Part shown: piece by piece, positions 12,780 to 24,134 of the stretch
How positions within the stretch are numbered: the stretch's first letter is position 1
Layout of the letters: each line of letters starts with the position of its first letter
From: Diphasiastrum complanatum
Taxonomy: Eukaryota > Streptophyta > Lycopodiopsida > Lycopodiales > Lycopodiaceae
NCBI GenBank assembly: GCA_029204225.1
Contig: CM055106.1
Span: forward strand, 47,939,337 to 48,003,336
Length of the DNA stretch: 64,000 nucleotides
Reading direction: 5' to 3'
Position numbers and translations under genes: made by a program
Notes under the pieces: model-generated
What the model saw: the letters and a program-made list of their open reading frames with translations, nothing else
What the model was told of the DNA's origin: nothing
The model's database searches: none

Positions 12780-13670
12780 CTTCGAGATAGATTACCTGAG
12801 GTTGAAGCTTGTTTTTTGATGCAATCATGTGCAAGGTGACCCTCGCTATTGCACTTGAAGCACAGGTTTTTCTTACGAGCTTCAGCTTTATCATTGCCAC
12901 CATGATGGTTTTTAAAGTTTTTCTTGGTTTTCTTAGGATTGTTGGAATTGGGATGGGTTTTATTAACAACTTCCCCATCCTTCCTCTTAAATTGAAAACC
13001 TTTTTTCTGCTCATTAGGTTGTTGACCCTAGGTGGCTTAGGTGTGTCATCAAAGTATTTTGCAGCCCTAATAGCATCTTCTAGGGTTTTTGGATGGTTCC
13101 TACAAACATCCACTTGATAATCCTTTGGTAACCCATCGATAAACATTAACATTTGTACCTTAGGTGGAATATCACTATAAAGTGGATTCATGTACTCATG
13201 AAAATCTTGAATAAACTGTTCCAAACCTTTATTCATGGTTAGATGACTCAACTTTTGGAAGTGTTCATAGTCACCAAAGAGTGGTAGGAAATAATCCCTA
13301 AAAAGCTTGCAAAAATCATCCTATGTACAAGGTTGATTGCCCTTTGCAACTAAGTCATCCCACCAAACTAAGGTTGTTCCTTCAAGGAACATGGTGACAG
13401 TGGATAACTTCTCAGATTCATGGAATTGGTTCATGGCAAAGTATTTGTTCCAAACATTTAGCCAAGAACTTACCACTTGTAAGTTCCTATCCTTTTTCCC
13501 CCCCTTAAACACTTTTACAGGAGCTGGAACTACATGCCTGGAGAATTACACCATTGAACCTGTCGAAGAAGAAGACAAATCCACCATTTAAGAGGGTGCA
13601 TCGTCTGCTTCATTCTGAACTTCCTGAAATCTGGTTTTCTAACATCAAACAACTATAGCAGCATTGTCAG
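12780..13670 (-). pseudogene. Ty3/gypsy gag remnant
   Basis: On the minus strand a probable start lies near 13677 (MPTDNAA). The retrotransposon gag domain follows in broken frames: WNKYFAMNQFHESEKL and LEGTTLVWWDDL (about 13512-13321), then LEQFIQDFHEYMNPL and MLMFIDGLP (13251 downward). Near 12860-12800 another frame encodes a zinc knuckle of the form CX2CX4HX4C (CFKCNSEGHLAHDC), which leads into the protease frame. The frame switch near 13000 and a stop at about 13320 inactivate it. Confidence 0.8.
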
Positions 13671-13677
13671 TAGGCAT

Positions 13678-13965
13678 TTTTTCTGCCCAAGTTGTGAGGT
13701 CTCTTAAATCTCAAGATTGTGGTCAATCCAACTGTGGCAGCGTAAGATGAAAATGCAATCTAGCAGGGCGGACAAAATTTGTTGAATTTCTAGCAATGGC
13801 ATCGTGAGACAGTTTTGATCGTCAGGTGATTCGTTTTCAAATTCAGAAGAAACATGATCTTCATTTGAAGTCATCATATAACCGCACAATTGTTTATCTA
13901 ATCCTTGACACTGCCTAGCTCGGCTCTCTCTCTCACGAACCCCCTCTCCTCGGCGGTCCACCGAT
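13678..13965 (-). other. gypsy leader / element junction
   Basis: The sequence between the probable gag start of the minus-strand gypsy and the truncated start of the plus-strand copia. It probably includes gypsy leader or LTR, but no repeat of it is found at the other end of the element, so the LTR cannot be confirmed. Confidence 0.3.
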
Positions 13966-15130
13966 GTCGCTTATTGCCATCAGTTTCCAAGATGGCAGAT
14001 CTTGGTATTCGAGTTTTGTTCGACGGCAACACATGCCGCATGATCGAGAAAATGACAAACAAGTTGCTGACGGTCGGATGCTAAGAAGGAAACTTCTTTC
14101 AGGCCAAGATAATCAGCAACTTTGATAGCATATTAAATGCATCAGAAAATGAAGATCAGTTCTGGCATAGCAAAATGTATCATTTGAAGATGCGGAGCCT
14201 GCATGACATGTGCAAGAAAGACATAGTCACAAGTCTCAAGATATCAAGGTCCGAAACTGAGTTCTGCAAAGCTTGTCAGAAAGGCAAGCAACATCGGAAT
14301 CCATTCACACATGAGGGAAGAAGAGCCAAGAAAGTTCTTGAGCTCGTCCACTCTGATGTCTGTGGACCGATGAAAAGGGATTCGCTCTCAGGTTCGAGGT
14401 ATTTTCTAATGTTCATAGATGATTACAGCCGGATGACCACGATCTACTATCTAAAGAAGAAATTTGAAGTATTTGATTCCTTCAAGAAGTTCGTGGCATT
14501 TGCAGAGCGACACACCTCAAAAAAGATACAGATCATCAGACCTGACAATGGAGGTGAATACAAAAGCAAAGAATTTTTAAAATTCTGTGAAGCATACACA
14601 CCAGAATACAATGGTGTCGTAGAAAGAAGAAACAAAACGCTAGTCGAAGGAGCCATGATGGCACAGGCTCAATTGCCAAGTCAATTATGGGTTGAGGCAA
14701 TAGCTGCAATACTACACCTACAGAACAGATCCACAATGACAATGTTGGAAGATAAGACGTCGTACGAAATGTGGACAAGTAAAAGCCTGATCTCTCATAC
14801 GTACGTGTGTTTGGATGTGCAGCATACAAGCACATTCCAAAAGAAAAAAAAAGCAAGCTCGATGACAAATCAGAGCAAACTATCATGGTCGAGTACTCGA
14901 ATGGAACACAAGTGTACAAGCTCTACAACCCAACAACGAAAAAGGTTGTTTCGAGTAGAGATGTGAAGTTCGATGAGTTCACATACCCTGGACTGAAAGA
15001 CAAAAGAGGCCATGAGATTTTCACACTGCTACCTATTCAAGAGGGAGATCGAGGACATTCATCAAATCAGAATGCAGAGCCACAGACTCCAGAGCAGCAG
15101 GAAGCAGAAGATCAATCCCACGAATAAGAA
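13966..15130 (+). pseudogene. Ty1/copia protease end and integrase (copia 2)
   Basis: The element starts abruptly within the protease tail (SVSKMADLGIRVLFDG near 13985), so gag and the protease active site are absent. The GAG-pre-integrase/zinc region (WHSKMYHLKM, FCKACQKGKQH) leads into the integrase core at 14175-14966: HSDVCGPM (Asp), RPDNGGEY (Asp), YNGVVERRN (Glu). Only 25 residues separate the second Asp from the Glu instead of the usual 35, so about ten residues are deleted around FCEAYTPEYN. The C-terminal part (FGCAAYKHIPKEKK, RDVKFDEF) continues in another frame at 14807-15127. Confidence 0.88.
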
Positions 15131-16816
15131 ACGTTCGAGTAGTGACAAAACGAGCCTAGAAGGTCAACAAGACAAGGAAGACCTCCAAATCGTTACTCTG
15201 ACAATCTTCAGTGGAGCGAAGACACGCAATTCGAGTACTGCAGCTTCACTGAAGAGCCAACAACATATCAAGAAGCTATCCAGAGTCCAGAGGGAGAATT
15301 CTGGAAGCAAACAATGTCAGAGGAGATCGAGTCGATGAGGCGAAATGAGGTATGGACACTAGAAGCACTGCCAATAAATAGAAAGATAGTCGACTGCAAG
15401 TGGGTGAAATCAGATGGCACCATTGGCCGCTACAAGGCAAGGCTTGTCGCAAAAGATATGGTGTTGATTAGTTTGACACATATTCGTCGATGGTCAAGAT
15501 GACAAGCATACGACTACTCCTTGCATACGCCACAGAGCACAACCTGGAAATTCACTAGATTGATGTGAAAATAGCCTTTCTCCACAGAGATCTAGAGGAG
15601 AAAATATTCATGAAGCAGCCTGAAGGTTTTGAAGCCCCCGACAATCCACAATAGGTTTGTCGGTTGCAGAGATGCATCTATGGTCTAAAACATGCATCAC
15701 GAGGTTAGTATAAGAAGCTCGATGGTCTTCTAAAGTCTCTAGACTTCAATCCTACACAAATGGACTGCAATGTCTACATAAAAAGAGTAGAAAAAGATTT
15801 TGTGATATTGACTATCTTCGTGGATGATTCCATAATGGTAGGAATTTCTTTGATGTTGATCAAAGACACGAAGAGTCAGATTTCTGAAAGTTATGAAATC
15901 ACAGATCTTGGAGAAGCAACAAAGTGCCTCGGGCTGGAGATCAGAAGAGATCGAACAAAGGGCGAAATGCACTTGAGCCAGTCAGAATATGCCAGAAAGG
16001 TGCTCAAGCGATATCACATGATGGACTCCAATGAAAAGGCCACACCAATGATAGCTGGAGCCAAGCTAACAAAGCAAGATTGCCCAAAAATGGAAGAGAA
16101 AGAACAGAAGATGGCAGATATACGCTACCAAAACTTAATCGGTAGTCTGATGTACCTTATACTTTGTATCAGACCCGATCTAGCTTTCTCTGTTTATGTC
16201 TTAAGCCAATTCTTTTCCACTCCTAACATGGCACATTGGCAAATGGCAAAACAAATCCTACAGTATCTACAGAGTATCCAAAATATGAGATTAACCTACA
16301 GAACAATAGACGAAGAAAAAGGATTCGAGCTGCACCACTACAATGATGCAAACTGGACGAGCTGCAAAGACGACAACAAGTCCATAACTGAAAGATGTAC
16401 AATAGCATGCGGAACTGCAATTAGCTGGATATGCGAAAAACAAGCCCTGGTGGCTCAATCCTCTTGCGAAGTTGAATACGTCGCAGCTTCAAAGGTGGCA
16501 AACGAGGTAGTGTGGCTACAGATGATGCTGGAAGCAATCAGGATACCACAAGAAGGGCCATGCACGATGATGATGGACACTCAAAGTGCCATTTATCTGT
16601 CCCAAGATCCTGTCTTCCATTCAAAGACAAAACACATACGTCTGAAGTACCATCACATTCGAGATATGATCTCAAAAGGAGAGCTCCAGGTCCAGTATAT
16701 AAAATCAGAAGACATGATTGCAGATCTGCTCACGAAGCCGCTCGACAAGTCACTATTTGTCAAGCAAAGAAAGGCAATTGGATTAAACGTGCAAAGTTGC
16801 AAGGTTCAAGAGGGAG
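15131..16816 (+). pseudogene. Ty1/copia reverse transcriptase and RNase H (copia 2)
   Basis: Reverse transcriptase starts near 15314 (MRRNEVWTLEALP, CKWVKSDGT, YKARLVAK) and is broken by frameshifts and stops to about 15750. A long frame from 15760 carries LTIFVDDSIMVG (the usual YVDD is FVDD), LGLEIRRDR and SEYARKVLKRY, then the connection and RNase H (GSLMYLILCIRPDLA, ISWICEKQALVAQSSCEVEYV, HSKTKHIRLKYHH, DLLTKPLDKSLF). The open frame runs past the end of the polyprotein into the LTR to 17064. A polypurine tract (caagagggag, 16807-16816) marks the LTR boundary. Confidence 0.9.
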
Positions 16817-17331
16817 TGTCAGAAATGGTGAACTCTTGCCACTTTGTCGCAACGCAAAAGTCAAAGAGCCTTGACTCGAAGGACAAACGATTCGTGAAAC
16901 AATTTGCGAAAGTCAACGTGCTTCCACGCAGCGAAAGACGAACGATTCGCGAATCATTCGCGGATCGTAATCATGCCTCTTGGACCGCAAAAACCACAAA
17001 GGAACGCAAAACGAAAAGACATGAAAGAAACGACAAGATAATCTTTCGCGCTGCCAGCTGGTAGCTCGACGGGCTTGGAGTCTCAAACTTCACCCCCAGC
17101 TGAAACGAGTAGTAATGATGGAGAGTAACTGATTAGTTGATTAGCGTTAGCTAGTCTTGTAATTCTCTGTTTTAACTATCTTGGAAACTCCGAGACACTG
17201 ATGGCCTCGCTCTAAAAATCAAACTGATAATACAGTTGCTCTATTTTTGTGCATCTCCTTTTCTTGTGCCATCTGTCTTAATTGCTAGAATGGAATGTAA
17301 TCTGTGATGTGGAGTCGCGTGTCTAGGTTCC
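16817..17331 (+). repeat. copia 2 3' LTR, interrupted by the LARD
   Basis: Starts with TGTCAGAAATGG directly after the polypurine tract. It is cut at 17331 by the non-coding LTR element, whose GTTCC target duplication lies at 17327-17331 and 22352-22356. Sequence after 22356 has the same ttcgcga-rich flavour, so the LTR probably resumes there for about 100 bp. No 5' LTR is in the window, so the right edge is uncertain. Confidence 0.6.
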
Positions 17332-18550
17332 TGTTGTAAAGCTATCTTTACAAGCTTTACTTCCGGCGCCATCGGCGCCAGCTATGTCCCCGGCGCCAGC
17401 AGCGCCCCTACTGCTCCCGGCGCCACTGTGACCAGAATCCAGCCGGCGCCAAGTTCCTATGGCTGAAAATCTTTGATCGGTTCTAGCGAAGTCCAGAGAG
17501 CTCAGATCGATGTGCAATCACCTCACACGATCTAGGCATGATTAAAGGAAGCCTGGGGATCAATAAAATCTAGAGAGAGAAAATGACTTTCTAGGAAGAG
17601 AAAATCCTAGAGAGAGAAAAACGTGCTTTACCAGCTTGGGTAGAGTGCTTGGTATGAGGGGAGGGTGCCGAATCACACCAATACTATAGGGGAGTGCGGG
17701 TTGCGACTCAGGGCGAGCTCCAACCAAGTCTCAGCCTCCCTTGCTGGAATGTTGTCATGGCTCTCGCCTTGGCATGCTAGCGCCCCGGAGACTAGGTTCG
17801 GACACACACGTGAAATGTAACCTTCTCAGATTTATCAATAAAGTGGGATTTTTCTCAAACTGACTCTGATTACCTTCTGGGTTTCAGTGTTCGGTAAAAG
17901 CGCCAGTTGTAAGGCCGCTTTCAAAATTTTTTACTTGGCACATAGCTGAGGGTCGTATCCCGGGACGCCAGCGGTATGCCGTCGGGACCATTCGGTCCGT
18001 GGCGCCAGCGGTATGCTGTCGGGACCATTTGGTCCAGGAACTGGTTGTTTCCATATCTGTCGCGGCTTGTGGTTCTGAGTGTTCCTTGCATGAACGTGAA
18101 TGGGTTAAGCTCTTGGGGAACGGGCTCTAACCTGTCGGCTGAGTTGGATGGCTTGCTTGGGTGGATGTTACCTGTTTATGGCTGTCCAGTCTGGCGTGGC
18201 GCCAGGTTGGCTTTCAGCGCTCGTGACGAAGCTTTCAGTTGGTTAAGTCTGATGTAAGTCAGACCGCTTGCTTGGAATGGATGTTACTCGTTTGTAACGA
18301 AGCTTCGAGTTGGTTAAGTTTGATGTATGTCGGGCGGCTTGCTTGGAGGGAAGTCACCCACGTCGGGACCCCCGATCTGGCATGGCGCCAGGTTGGATCT
18401 CAATGTTGGTTTTTGGAACTTCAAGTTGGTTAAGTCTGATCGTTGTTGGCGAGTTGGCTGCTTGTATGTCAAGTGGGTTTGGATGCCAAGAGTTGAAGGC
18501 TGGGAAGCTAAGTCGTGGTTCCCGGCTCCCTTTGGGATGCCTGCGCTCCA
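17332..18550 (+). repeat. LARD 5' LTR
   Basis: 1,219 bp, beginning TGTTGTA and ending in CA (ctcca; the 3' copy ends ctaca). It has a cluster of GGCGCC palindromes in its first 130 bp and a near-perfect tandem pair of a ggcgccagcggtatgc unit near 17967-18036. A second diverged pair carries agttggttaagt (about 18236 and 18308). The small open frames shared with the 3' LTR have no known domain and are not called as genes. Confidence 0.92.
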
Positions 18551-18552
18551 TG

Positions 18553-18565
18553 TGGTATCAGAGCC
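18553..18565 (+). other. primer-binding site, initiator Met tRNA
   Basis: tggtatcagagcc, two bases after the 5' LTR, complementary to the 3' end of plant initiator Met tRNA. This is where minus-strand DNA synthesis would start. Confidence 0.9.
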
Positions 18566-18640
18566 GACTGGCCGGTCAGCTATGCGGATCTCACGGAAAT
18601 GGCCACGGTTTGGGGTTCATCAAGACAACTATTGTGCAAG

Positions 18641-19025
18641 GTGCTGCCCACAGTGTAAGCACGGGTGCGTCCACGGTCGGGGTGGTCGGCAGAACGGGGG
18701 ACTTGATGAGTCAAGGTGTTGCCCTTGAGGTGTAAGCACGGTCAGTTCTCGCGGTTCGGGCCTGGCGCTGTCTGCACGTAGGACGGATGAGGCAAAGTGC
18801 TGCCTAGGGAGGTGAAAGCACGGTCTGTACCTTGTGGGGTGCGGGGCGACATATTCGAACTGTACGGGTTAACCATTGATACAGAGATGCTGCTCGAATT
18901 CGGGTGTAAAGCACGGGTGGTTAGCTGCCGGTGCGGGATAGCTGCCGATCGTTTAGCTATAAGGGCTATCGACCAAAAAGTGGTGGGGCGTGACTGAGGC
19001 AATGTGCTGCTTAATGTGAAAGCAC
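18641..19025 (+). repeat. five iterated GTGCT/AGCAC hairpins in the LARD leader
   Basis: Five copies of a short motif beginning aaGTGCTGCC and ending gTgtAAGCACGG: arms at 18641-18645/18658-18662, 18716-18720/18735-18739, 18797-18801/18817-18821, 18887-18891/18910-18914 and 19004-19008/19021-19025. Each can form a 4-5 bp stem with a loop of about 12-18 nt. Copy 2 changes GTGCT to GTGTT, which still pairs in RNA through G-U. They lie within 460 nt of the primer site, where packaging signals of retroelement RNAs usually reside. Confidence 0.75.
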
Positions 19026-19300
19026 GGATAGTTGGAGGGGTGTCCTATGTGGGCTGATTCCGTGATCGATTTGTATGGGCGCGGCCAGGCAAAGGTCCGT
19101 TGGCAGGACCATCTCAAAGGGGGATCTTGTCTTTGTTACTTGTTAGTAAACCTGCCTGAGTGTCTTACTTGTACGTATTCGTGGTGAGTCTTAGTACTCG
19201 TGCTTTGCCTGGTTTGCATGATTGCTTGTGATACAAGGAGCTGATGGCTCGAGAAGGAACCTTTTCTTTTGAAGGCTGATACCATCAAACAAAGAGGACT

Positions 19301-19806
19301 ACAGAATCTGTGGGGCGGATTTGCAGTTCAAGTACTCACACGTGAACGACAACGAAACGACTCAATGTTTGCAAAGGATGGATGGCTAGCCTGTTTCTTG
19401 GGTTAGTTTCATTTGCGACAACGCCCACCAGATGCAAGCAGGAAGTCAAAAGTTGGAAAGGGCCATTTCAGGGGAGATCTTCTATGGAGCAGTTGGTCTT
19501 CATTTTGGGACGGCCACCTTCGGAACTGAAACTCACTGAGCATGGGCGATATCCAGAATCTATGCGGCGGATTAGCAGTTCAAGTACTCGCACGTGAACG
19601 TCAACAAAATGACTCAATGTTTGCAAAGGATGGATGGCTAGCCTGTTTCTTGGGTTAGTTTCATTTGCGACAACGCCCACCAGACGCAAGCAGGAAGTCA
19701 AAAGTTGGAAAGGGCAATTTCAGGGGAGATCTTCTATAGCAGTTGGTCTTCATTTTGGGACGGCCACCTTCGGAACTAAAACTCATTGAGCATGGGTGAT
19801 ATCCAG
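19301..19806 (+). repeat. 252-bp tandem duplication in LARD interior
   Basis: A unit of about 252 bp is present twice (about 19301-19552 and 19553-19806) with few differences. Both copies contain gcagttcaagtactc, then gactcaatgtttgcaaagg and gtcttcattttgggacggcc. No coding content is recognised. Confidence 0.85.
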
Positions 19807-20194
19807 TATCAGTTGGGTTTTTCCTCAAAGGGGAAAAGACTAGGATCCTCTTCAGAGATTGGCAACAAGTTGGATCGAGCCATAATCCTAGCAGATGGGA
19901 AGCAAAGTGTTGGAAAGGCTTTTTGTCCGAAGAACTATACTCTAAGTCCGATCAGCTGATTTATTAAGTGGAGGGGAACTATCACACACACCTCTCTCTT
20001 GGGGCAAATTTTAAATGAAAGTTGATCAAAATGGGGGCAAATTCAAGGTGACCTAGCCATACTCACACGAGGAGACTGGCGAACTTTGGACCTAATAAGT
20101 TGACAAGTTTTTGTTGTGGAAAGGAAAGTTTGTTATAGGCTTTCTCTGGACCAGCAATGATGAGGAAACATATGAGTACGCTGGCTTGTGTTAC

Positions 20195-20475
20195 GTGTAA
20201 GGCAGCTGATCAATGAAGGAACTGTGAAAGTTGAGTCTTGCATGAGAGACTTGGTATTTCGAACGGACGCTAAGGGATAGTTCGCGTTGAGATCGGATTA
20301 GTGCAAACTCTGGGTGCATGTTTCTGATTCAAAGAGAGCTACTTGAAGCCAAGCTCGATGTACACTTCTTGTTTTGACTGTGAGGCAACTAACCAGTGAT
20401 GGAATTGTGAAAGTCAAGTTTTGCGCGACGGACATGGTGCTTCAAACAAACGCGAAGAGATAGTTCGGATGCGGA
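20195..20475 (+). repeat. diverged duplication in LARD interior
   Basis: A segment of about 90 bp near 20199 (aggcagctgatcaatgaagg through gatagttcg) reappears about 182 bp downstream near 20382 with roughly three quarters of bases matching. The duplication is older than the 252-bp one beside it. Confidence 0.6.
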
Positions 20476-21138
20476 TCAAACTGGTGCGACCCTTTGGCTT
20501 TCCACCAGGTCAATGGTTACATTTGGGCTGATTCAAAGAGCTACTTCAAGCTAAGTGAGAGGTGCATTGCGGAGTACTCAATCTTTGCCTACCTTAAACA
20601 GCCAAGATGGAAAAGTATCAAGATCAGGCTTGGACAAGGAGAGAAATCAAGGTGCAGAAGCAACAAGGCACGGAGTGGACCATAAAGTGGGCAATCAAAC
20701 GATAAATCCTTCGGTTCAGGGAGCCTTGATACCTGTGCGGAACTGAACAAATCTGGAGCTCAGGGAGCTCAACACAAAGTGCATCAAGGACAAATCAGGA
20801 GCTCAAAGGAGTTCCAAAGTCGAAAGTCAGAAGCGACAGGGACGAACATTTCAAAGAAAGGCCTCTGTCACCAGTTAATAAGGTTCTCGGGTTTTATGAA
20901 AGCGATATCAAATCTACGCTTTTTCCAGACAAAGATATATTTTCAAGTTATGTAATTTTTCAGTACAAAGAGCTGAGCCTCCGACTTGTGGTGTGCCAGC
21001 TTCAATGTTAATAAAAAGTGGCCAGTAAATTGAGTACTGTGCCAAGTAGCTTAAATGTATAGTTATTTTAATTGGGAGACACCTTTACTTTAATCTGACA
21101 TCTGATGAGGACATCAGATTTTATAAAGGTGGGGTGGA

Positions 21139-22351
21139 TGTTGTAAAGCTACCTTTACAAGCTTTACTTCTGGCGCCATCGGCGCCAGCAGTGCCCCTGC
21201 TGCTCCCGGCGTCGCTCCCGGCGCCACTGTGACCAGAATCCAGCCGGCGCCAAGTTCCTATGGCTGAAAATCTTTGATCGGTTCTAGCGAAGTCCAGAGA
21301 GCTCAGATCGATGTGCAATCACCTCACACGATCTAGGCATGATTAAAGGAAGCCTGGGGATCAATAAAATCTAGAGAGAGAAAATGACTTTCTAGAAAGA
21401 GAAAATCCTAGAGAGAGAAAAACGTGCTTTACCAGCTTGGGTAGAGTGCTTGGTATGAGGGGAGGGTGCCGAATCACACCAATACTATAGGGGAGTGCGG
21501 GTTGCGACTCAGGGCGAGCTCCAACCAAGTCTCAGCCTCCCTTGCTGGAATGTTGTCATGGCTCTCGCCTTGGCATGCTAGCGCCCCGGAGACTAGGGTC
21601 GGTCACACACTTGAAATGTAACCTTCTCAGATTTATCAATAAAGTGGGATTTTTCTCAAACTGACTCTGATTACCTTCTGGGTTTCAGTGTTCGGTAAAA
21701 GCGCCAGTTGTAAGGCCGCTTTCAAAATTTTTTACTTGGCACATAGCTGAGGGTCGTATCCCGGGACGCCAGCGGTATGCCGTCGGGACCATTCGGTCCG
21801 TGGCGCCAGCGGTATGCTGTCGGGACCATTTGGTCCAGGAACTGGTTGTTTCCATATCTGTCGCGGCTTGTGGTTCTGAGTGTTCCTTGCATGAACGTGA
21901 ATGGGTTAAGCTCTTGGGGAACGGGCTCTAACCTGTCGGCTGAGTTGGATGGCTTGCTTGGGTGGATGTTACCTGTTTATGGCTGTCCAGTCTGGCGTGG
22001 CGCCAGGTTGGCTTTCAGCGCTCGTGACGAAGCTTTCAGTTGGTTAAGTCTGATGTAAGTCAGACCGCTTGCTTGGAATGGATGTTACTCGTTTGTAACG
22101 AAGCTTCGAGTTGGTTAAGTTTGATGTATGTCGGGCGGCTTGCTTGGAGGGAAGTCACCCACGTCGGGACCCCCGATCTGGCATGGCGCCAGGTTGGATC
22201 TCAATGTTGGTTTTCGGAACTTCAAGTTGGTTAAGTCTGATCGTTGTTGGCGAGTTGGCTGCTTGTATGTCAAGTGGGTTTGGATGCCAAGAGTTGAAGG
22301 TTGGGAAGCTAAGTCGTGGTTCCCGGCTCCCTTTGGGATGCCTGCGCTACA
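21139..22351 (+). repeat. LARD 3' LTR
   Basis: 1,213 bp, directly after the polypurine tract at about 21125-21138, ending ctaca, then the GTTCC duplication. It differs from the 5' copy by about ten substitutions and a rearranged stretch within the early GGCGCC cluster. The middle of the two copies is identical over several hundred bases. Confidence 0.92.
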
Positions 22352-22356
22352 GTTCC

Positions 22357-22790
22357 TATGAAGCTTCTGCGCAAAAGACAAAATTGTTCGCGAAAATGAA
22401 ACGAAAAAAACAGTTTCGCGACACTTTCAAAACTTGTTTTTCACTTTAAGAGGGCTTTAATTCAGCCTAGATTAATTAGTTATCATGAATCAAATCCAAA
22501 ACTAATTAATGGCAAGTATTCTTGGTAGGTTATCCTAGGATTTGCACTAAAAATTACATCAAATTGACTCCAGAAGAAATTATAGTGATCCAATGAATAT
22601 AGGGGTTTAAATGTTGGTTCAAAGTTGTCCACACGTGTGAACAGTATGGATTTTGATCCACAAAAAGTTTGGGATCAAATCCCTTTACCAAGACTTGGAT
22701 ACCAGCTCGCTCTTCCAATACTAGCTTTTTGCACCAAAAACCTGCTAAAACTGGATTAGTCTTAAACACTGATCAATAGCCTTGTACTTG
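22357..22790. other. flank of LARD insertion / retroelement leader
   Basis: The first 100 bp probably continue the copia 2 LTR. The rest leads into the minus-strand primer site at 22791 and may be the leader of that element. A CACACGTGTG palindrome lies at 22630-22639. No coding region is recognised. Confidence 0.4.
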
Positions 22791-23459
22791 GCTCTAATAC
22801 CATGTAGAAAGTGCAGTACTAAGGACCATAAATGGATCTTTGAATGATCCACAAGGTTGATTGTGTGCTTGATTAACAATCTATCAGATTCTAATCAACC
22901 AAAAACAAGAACTAGTTTAGCAGCTTGATCGAAAACAAGTAGAGACAATCAAAACATTGATCAAGAACTGAATCCCGAGTTCACACGTGTGAAAATCAAG
23001 CTGATGTACGGCCTGTAGACAGAGGTTAATGTGTGCCAAAGCTAGGTTTCAATGGAATCAATCACTATTATCATACAAAGAGAGAAAATCCGAGTTTCTC
23101 CTTGAGGCTCCGAAAAGTTTCTATCTCCTCACTATGGAGAATGGAAATACATAGTAAAAGACACTTTCTTTGCAAAGTTAGTTGAAAATTCAGCATGTAA
23201 TAAGGAAGTAGACTCAGCTTTCTTGCCCTAAAGTGAAAACCCTAGCCTAGATCCTAGAGTCATGCTTGGTAGGTACATGGTAGGTACAATTTTCATCATA
23301 AATCAAGGTCTAGATCCTACAAAGTAGGAATCACTACCAAATGGACACAACCACTCCTCTTGACTCGTGGTAACCTACATTAGGTGTAGATTGCCATGTG
23401 GCACTTTGGCCATACAAGTGACTAACAAGAAATATTGACAATATGTACAATATTCTACA
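22791..23459 (-). repeat. LTR with primer-binding site (minus-strand element A)
   Basis: gctctaatacca at 22791-22802 is the reverse complement of a primer-binding site. It directly abuts an LTR-like segment 22803-23459 with terminal inverted TGTAGAA...TTCTACA. This is the arrangement of a 5' LTR on the minus strand. The internal domain that should lie to the left is missing or cut by other insertions. A CACACGTGTG palindrome lies at 22982-22991. Confidence 0.65.
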
Positions 23460-24065
23460 TGCTAGATTTGCCAATGTAGGCAATTTTTCATATAATGAAA
23501 CTGTCCTAAGGCTTTCATGAAGTTTGGTTAGGATTGGACACCATTAAGGGTCTCAAAATGTCAAAAAATAATGTATTTTTGAGGACTTTGAGCATGAATA
23601 CCTATCAAATGGTGGTATGAACCTGTTGGATGTCATTAAAAGCTTAAAGATATGATGGATTGCCTCTGATTTGAGCCATCATGCATCCAATTTGGCTGTG
23701 TGAGTCTTCGGCACCATTATTTTGAAGTTTTGCTTGTTGAAGGAGTCCAAAAATGCATTTTTTGCATGATCTGAGCTTATGATTGCTTGCTGAACCTGAT
23801 GGAAGCCTTTATGCCTCTCTAGTTAACTTTAGAAGAGTGCTTGTAACCTCTGATTTGTGTGTGAAATCAGAGCATGCAATGAGACTGAGAGCAATGAAGA
23901 AGAAGATGATGAGGATGAGAGTAGGGTTTGAACCTCGTCTCTCTCGCCTTCTCACATAATTTAGTAGATAGGTGCTTCAAATCTGTGAGGGGAGGTAACC
24001 GAGTGTAGAGAGAGAGAGAGGAGGAGGAAACTGAGTGTAGAGAGAGAGGGGATGTAACCAAGTGT

Positions 24066-24134
<69 letters not shown>

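Larger units (their letters stand above)
17332..22351 (+). mobile_element. non-autonomous LTR retrotransposon (LARD)
   Basis: A complete 5,020-bp element. Direct repeats of 1,219 bp (17332-18550) and 1,213 bp (21139-22351) begin TGTTGTAAAGC. A primer-binding site complementary to initiator Met tRNA (tggtatcagagcc) follows the left repeat. A purine-rich tract (aaaggtggggtgga) precedes the right one. The 5-bp duplication GTTCC flanks both ends. The 2.6-kb interior has no recognisable gag, protease, polymerase or integrase, so movement must have used proteins from another element. The two LTRs differ at about ten positions plus one GC-rich indel (roughly 99 % identity by eye), so insertion is recent. 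It sits in the 3' LTR of copia 2. Confidence 0.92.

Noticed and set aside
17976-18735. Open frames repeated in both LARD LTRs (also 21777-22449) as possible genes
   Set aside because: They are identical because the LTRs are; composition follows the tandem repeats, several frames are open at once and no domain is recognisable.
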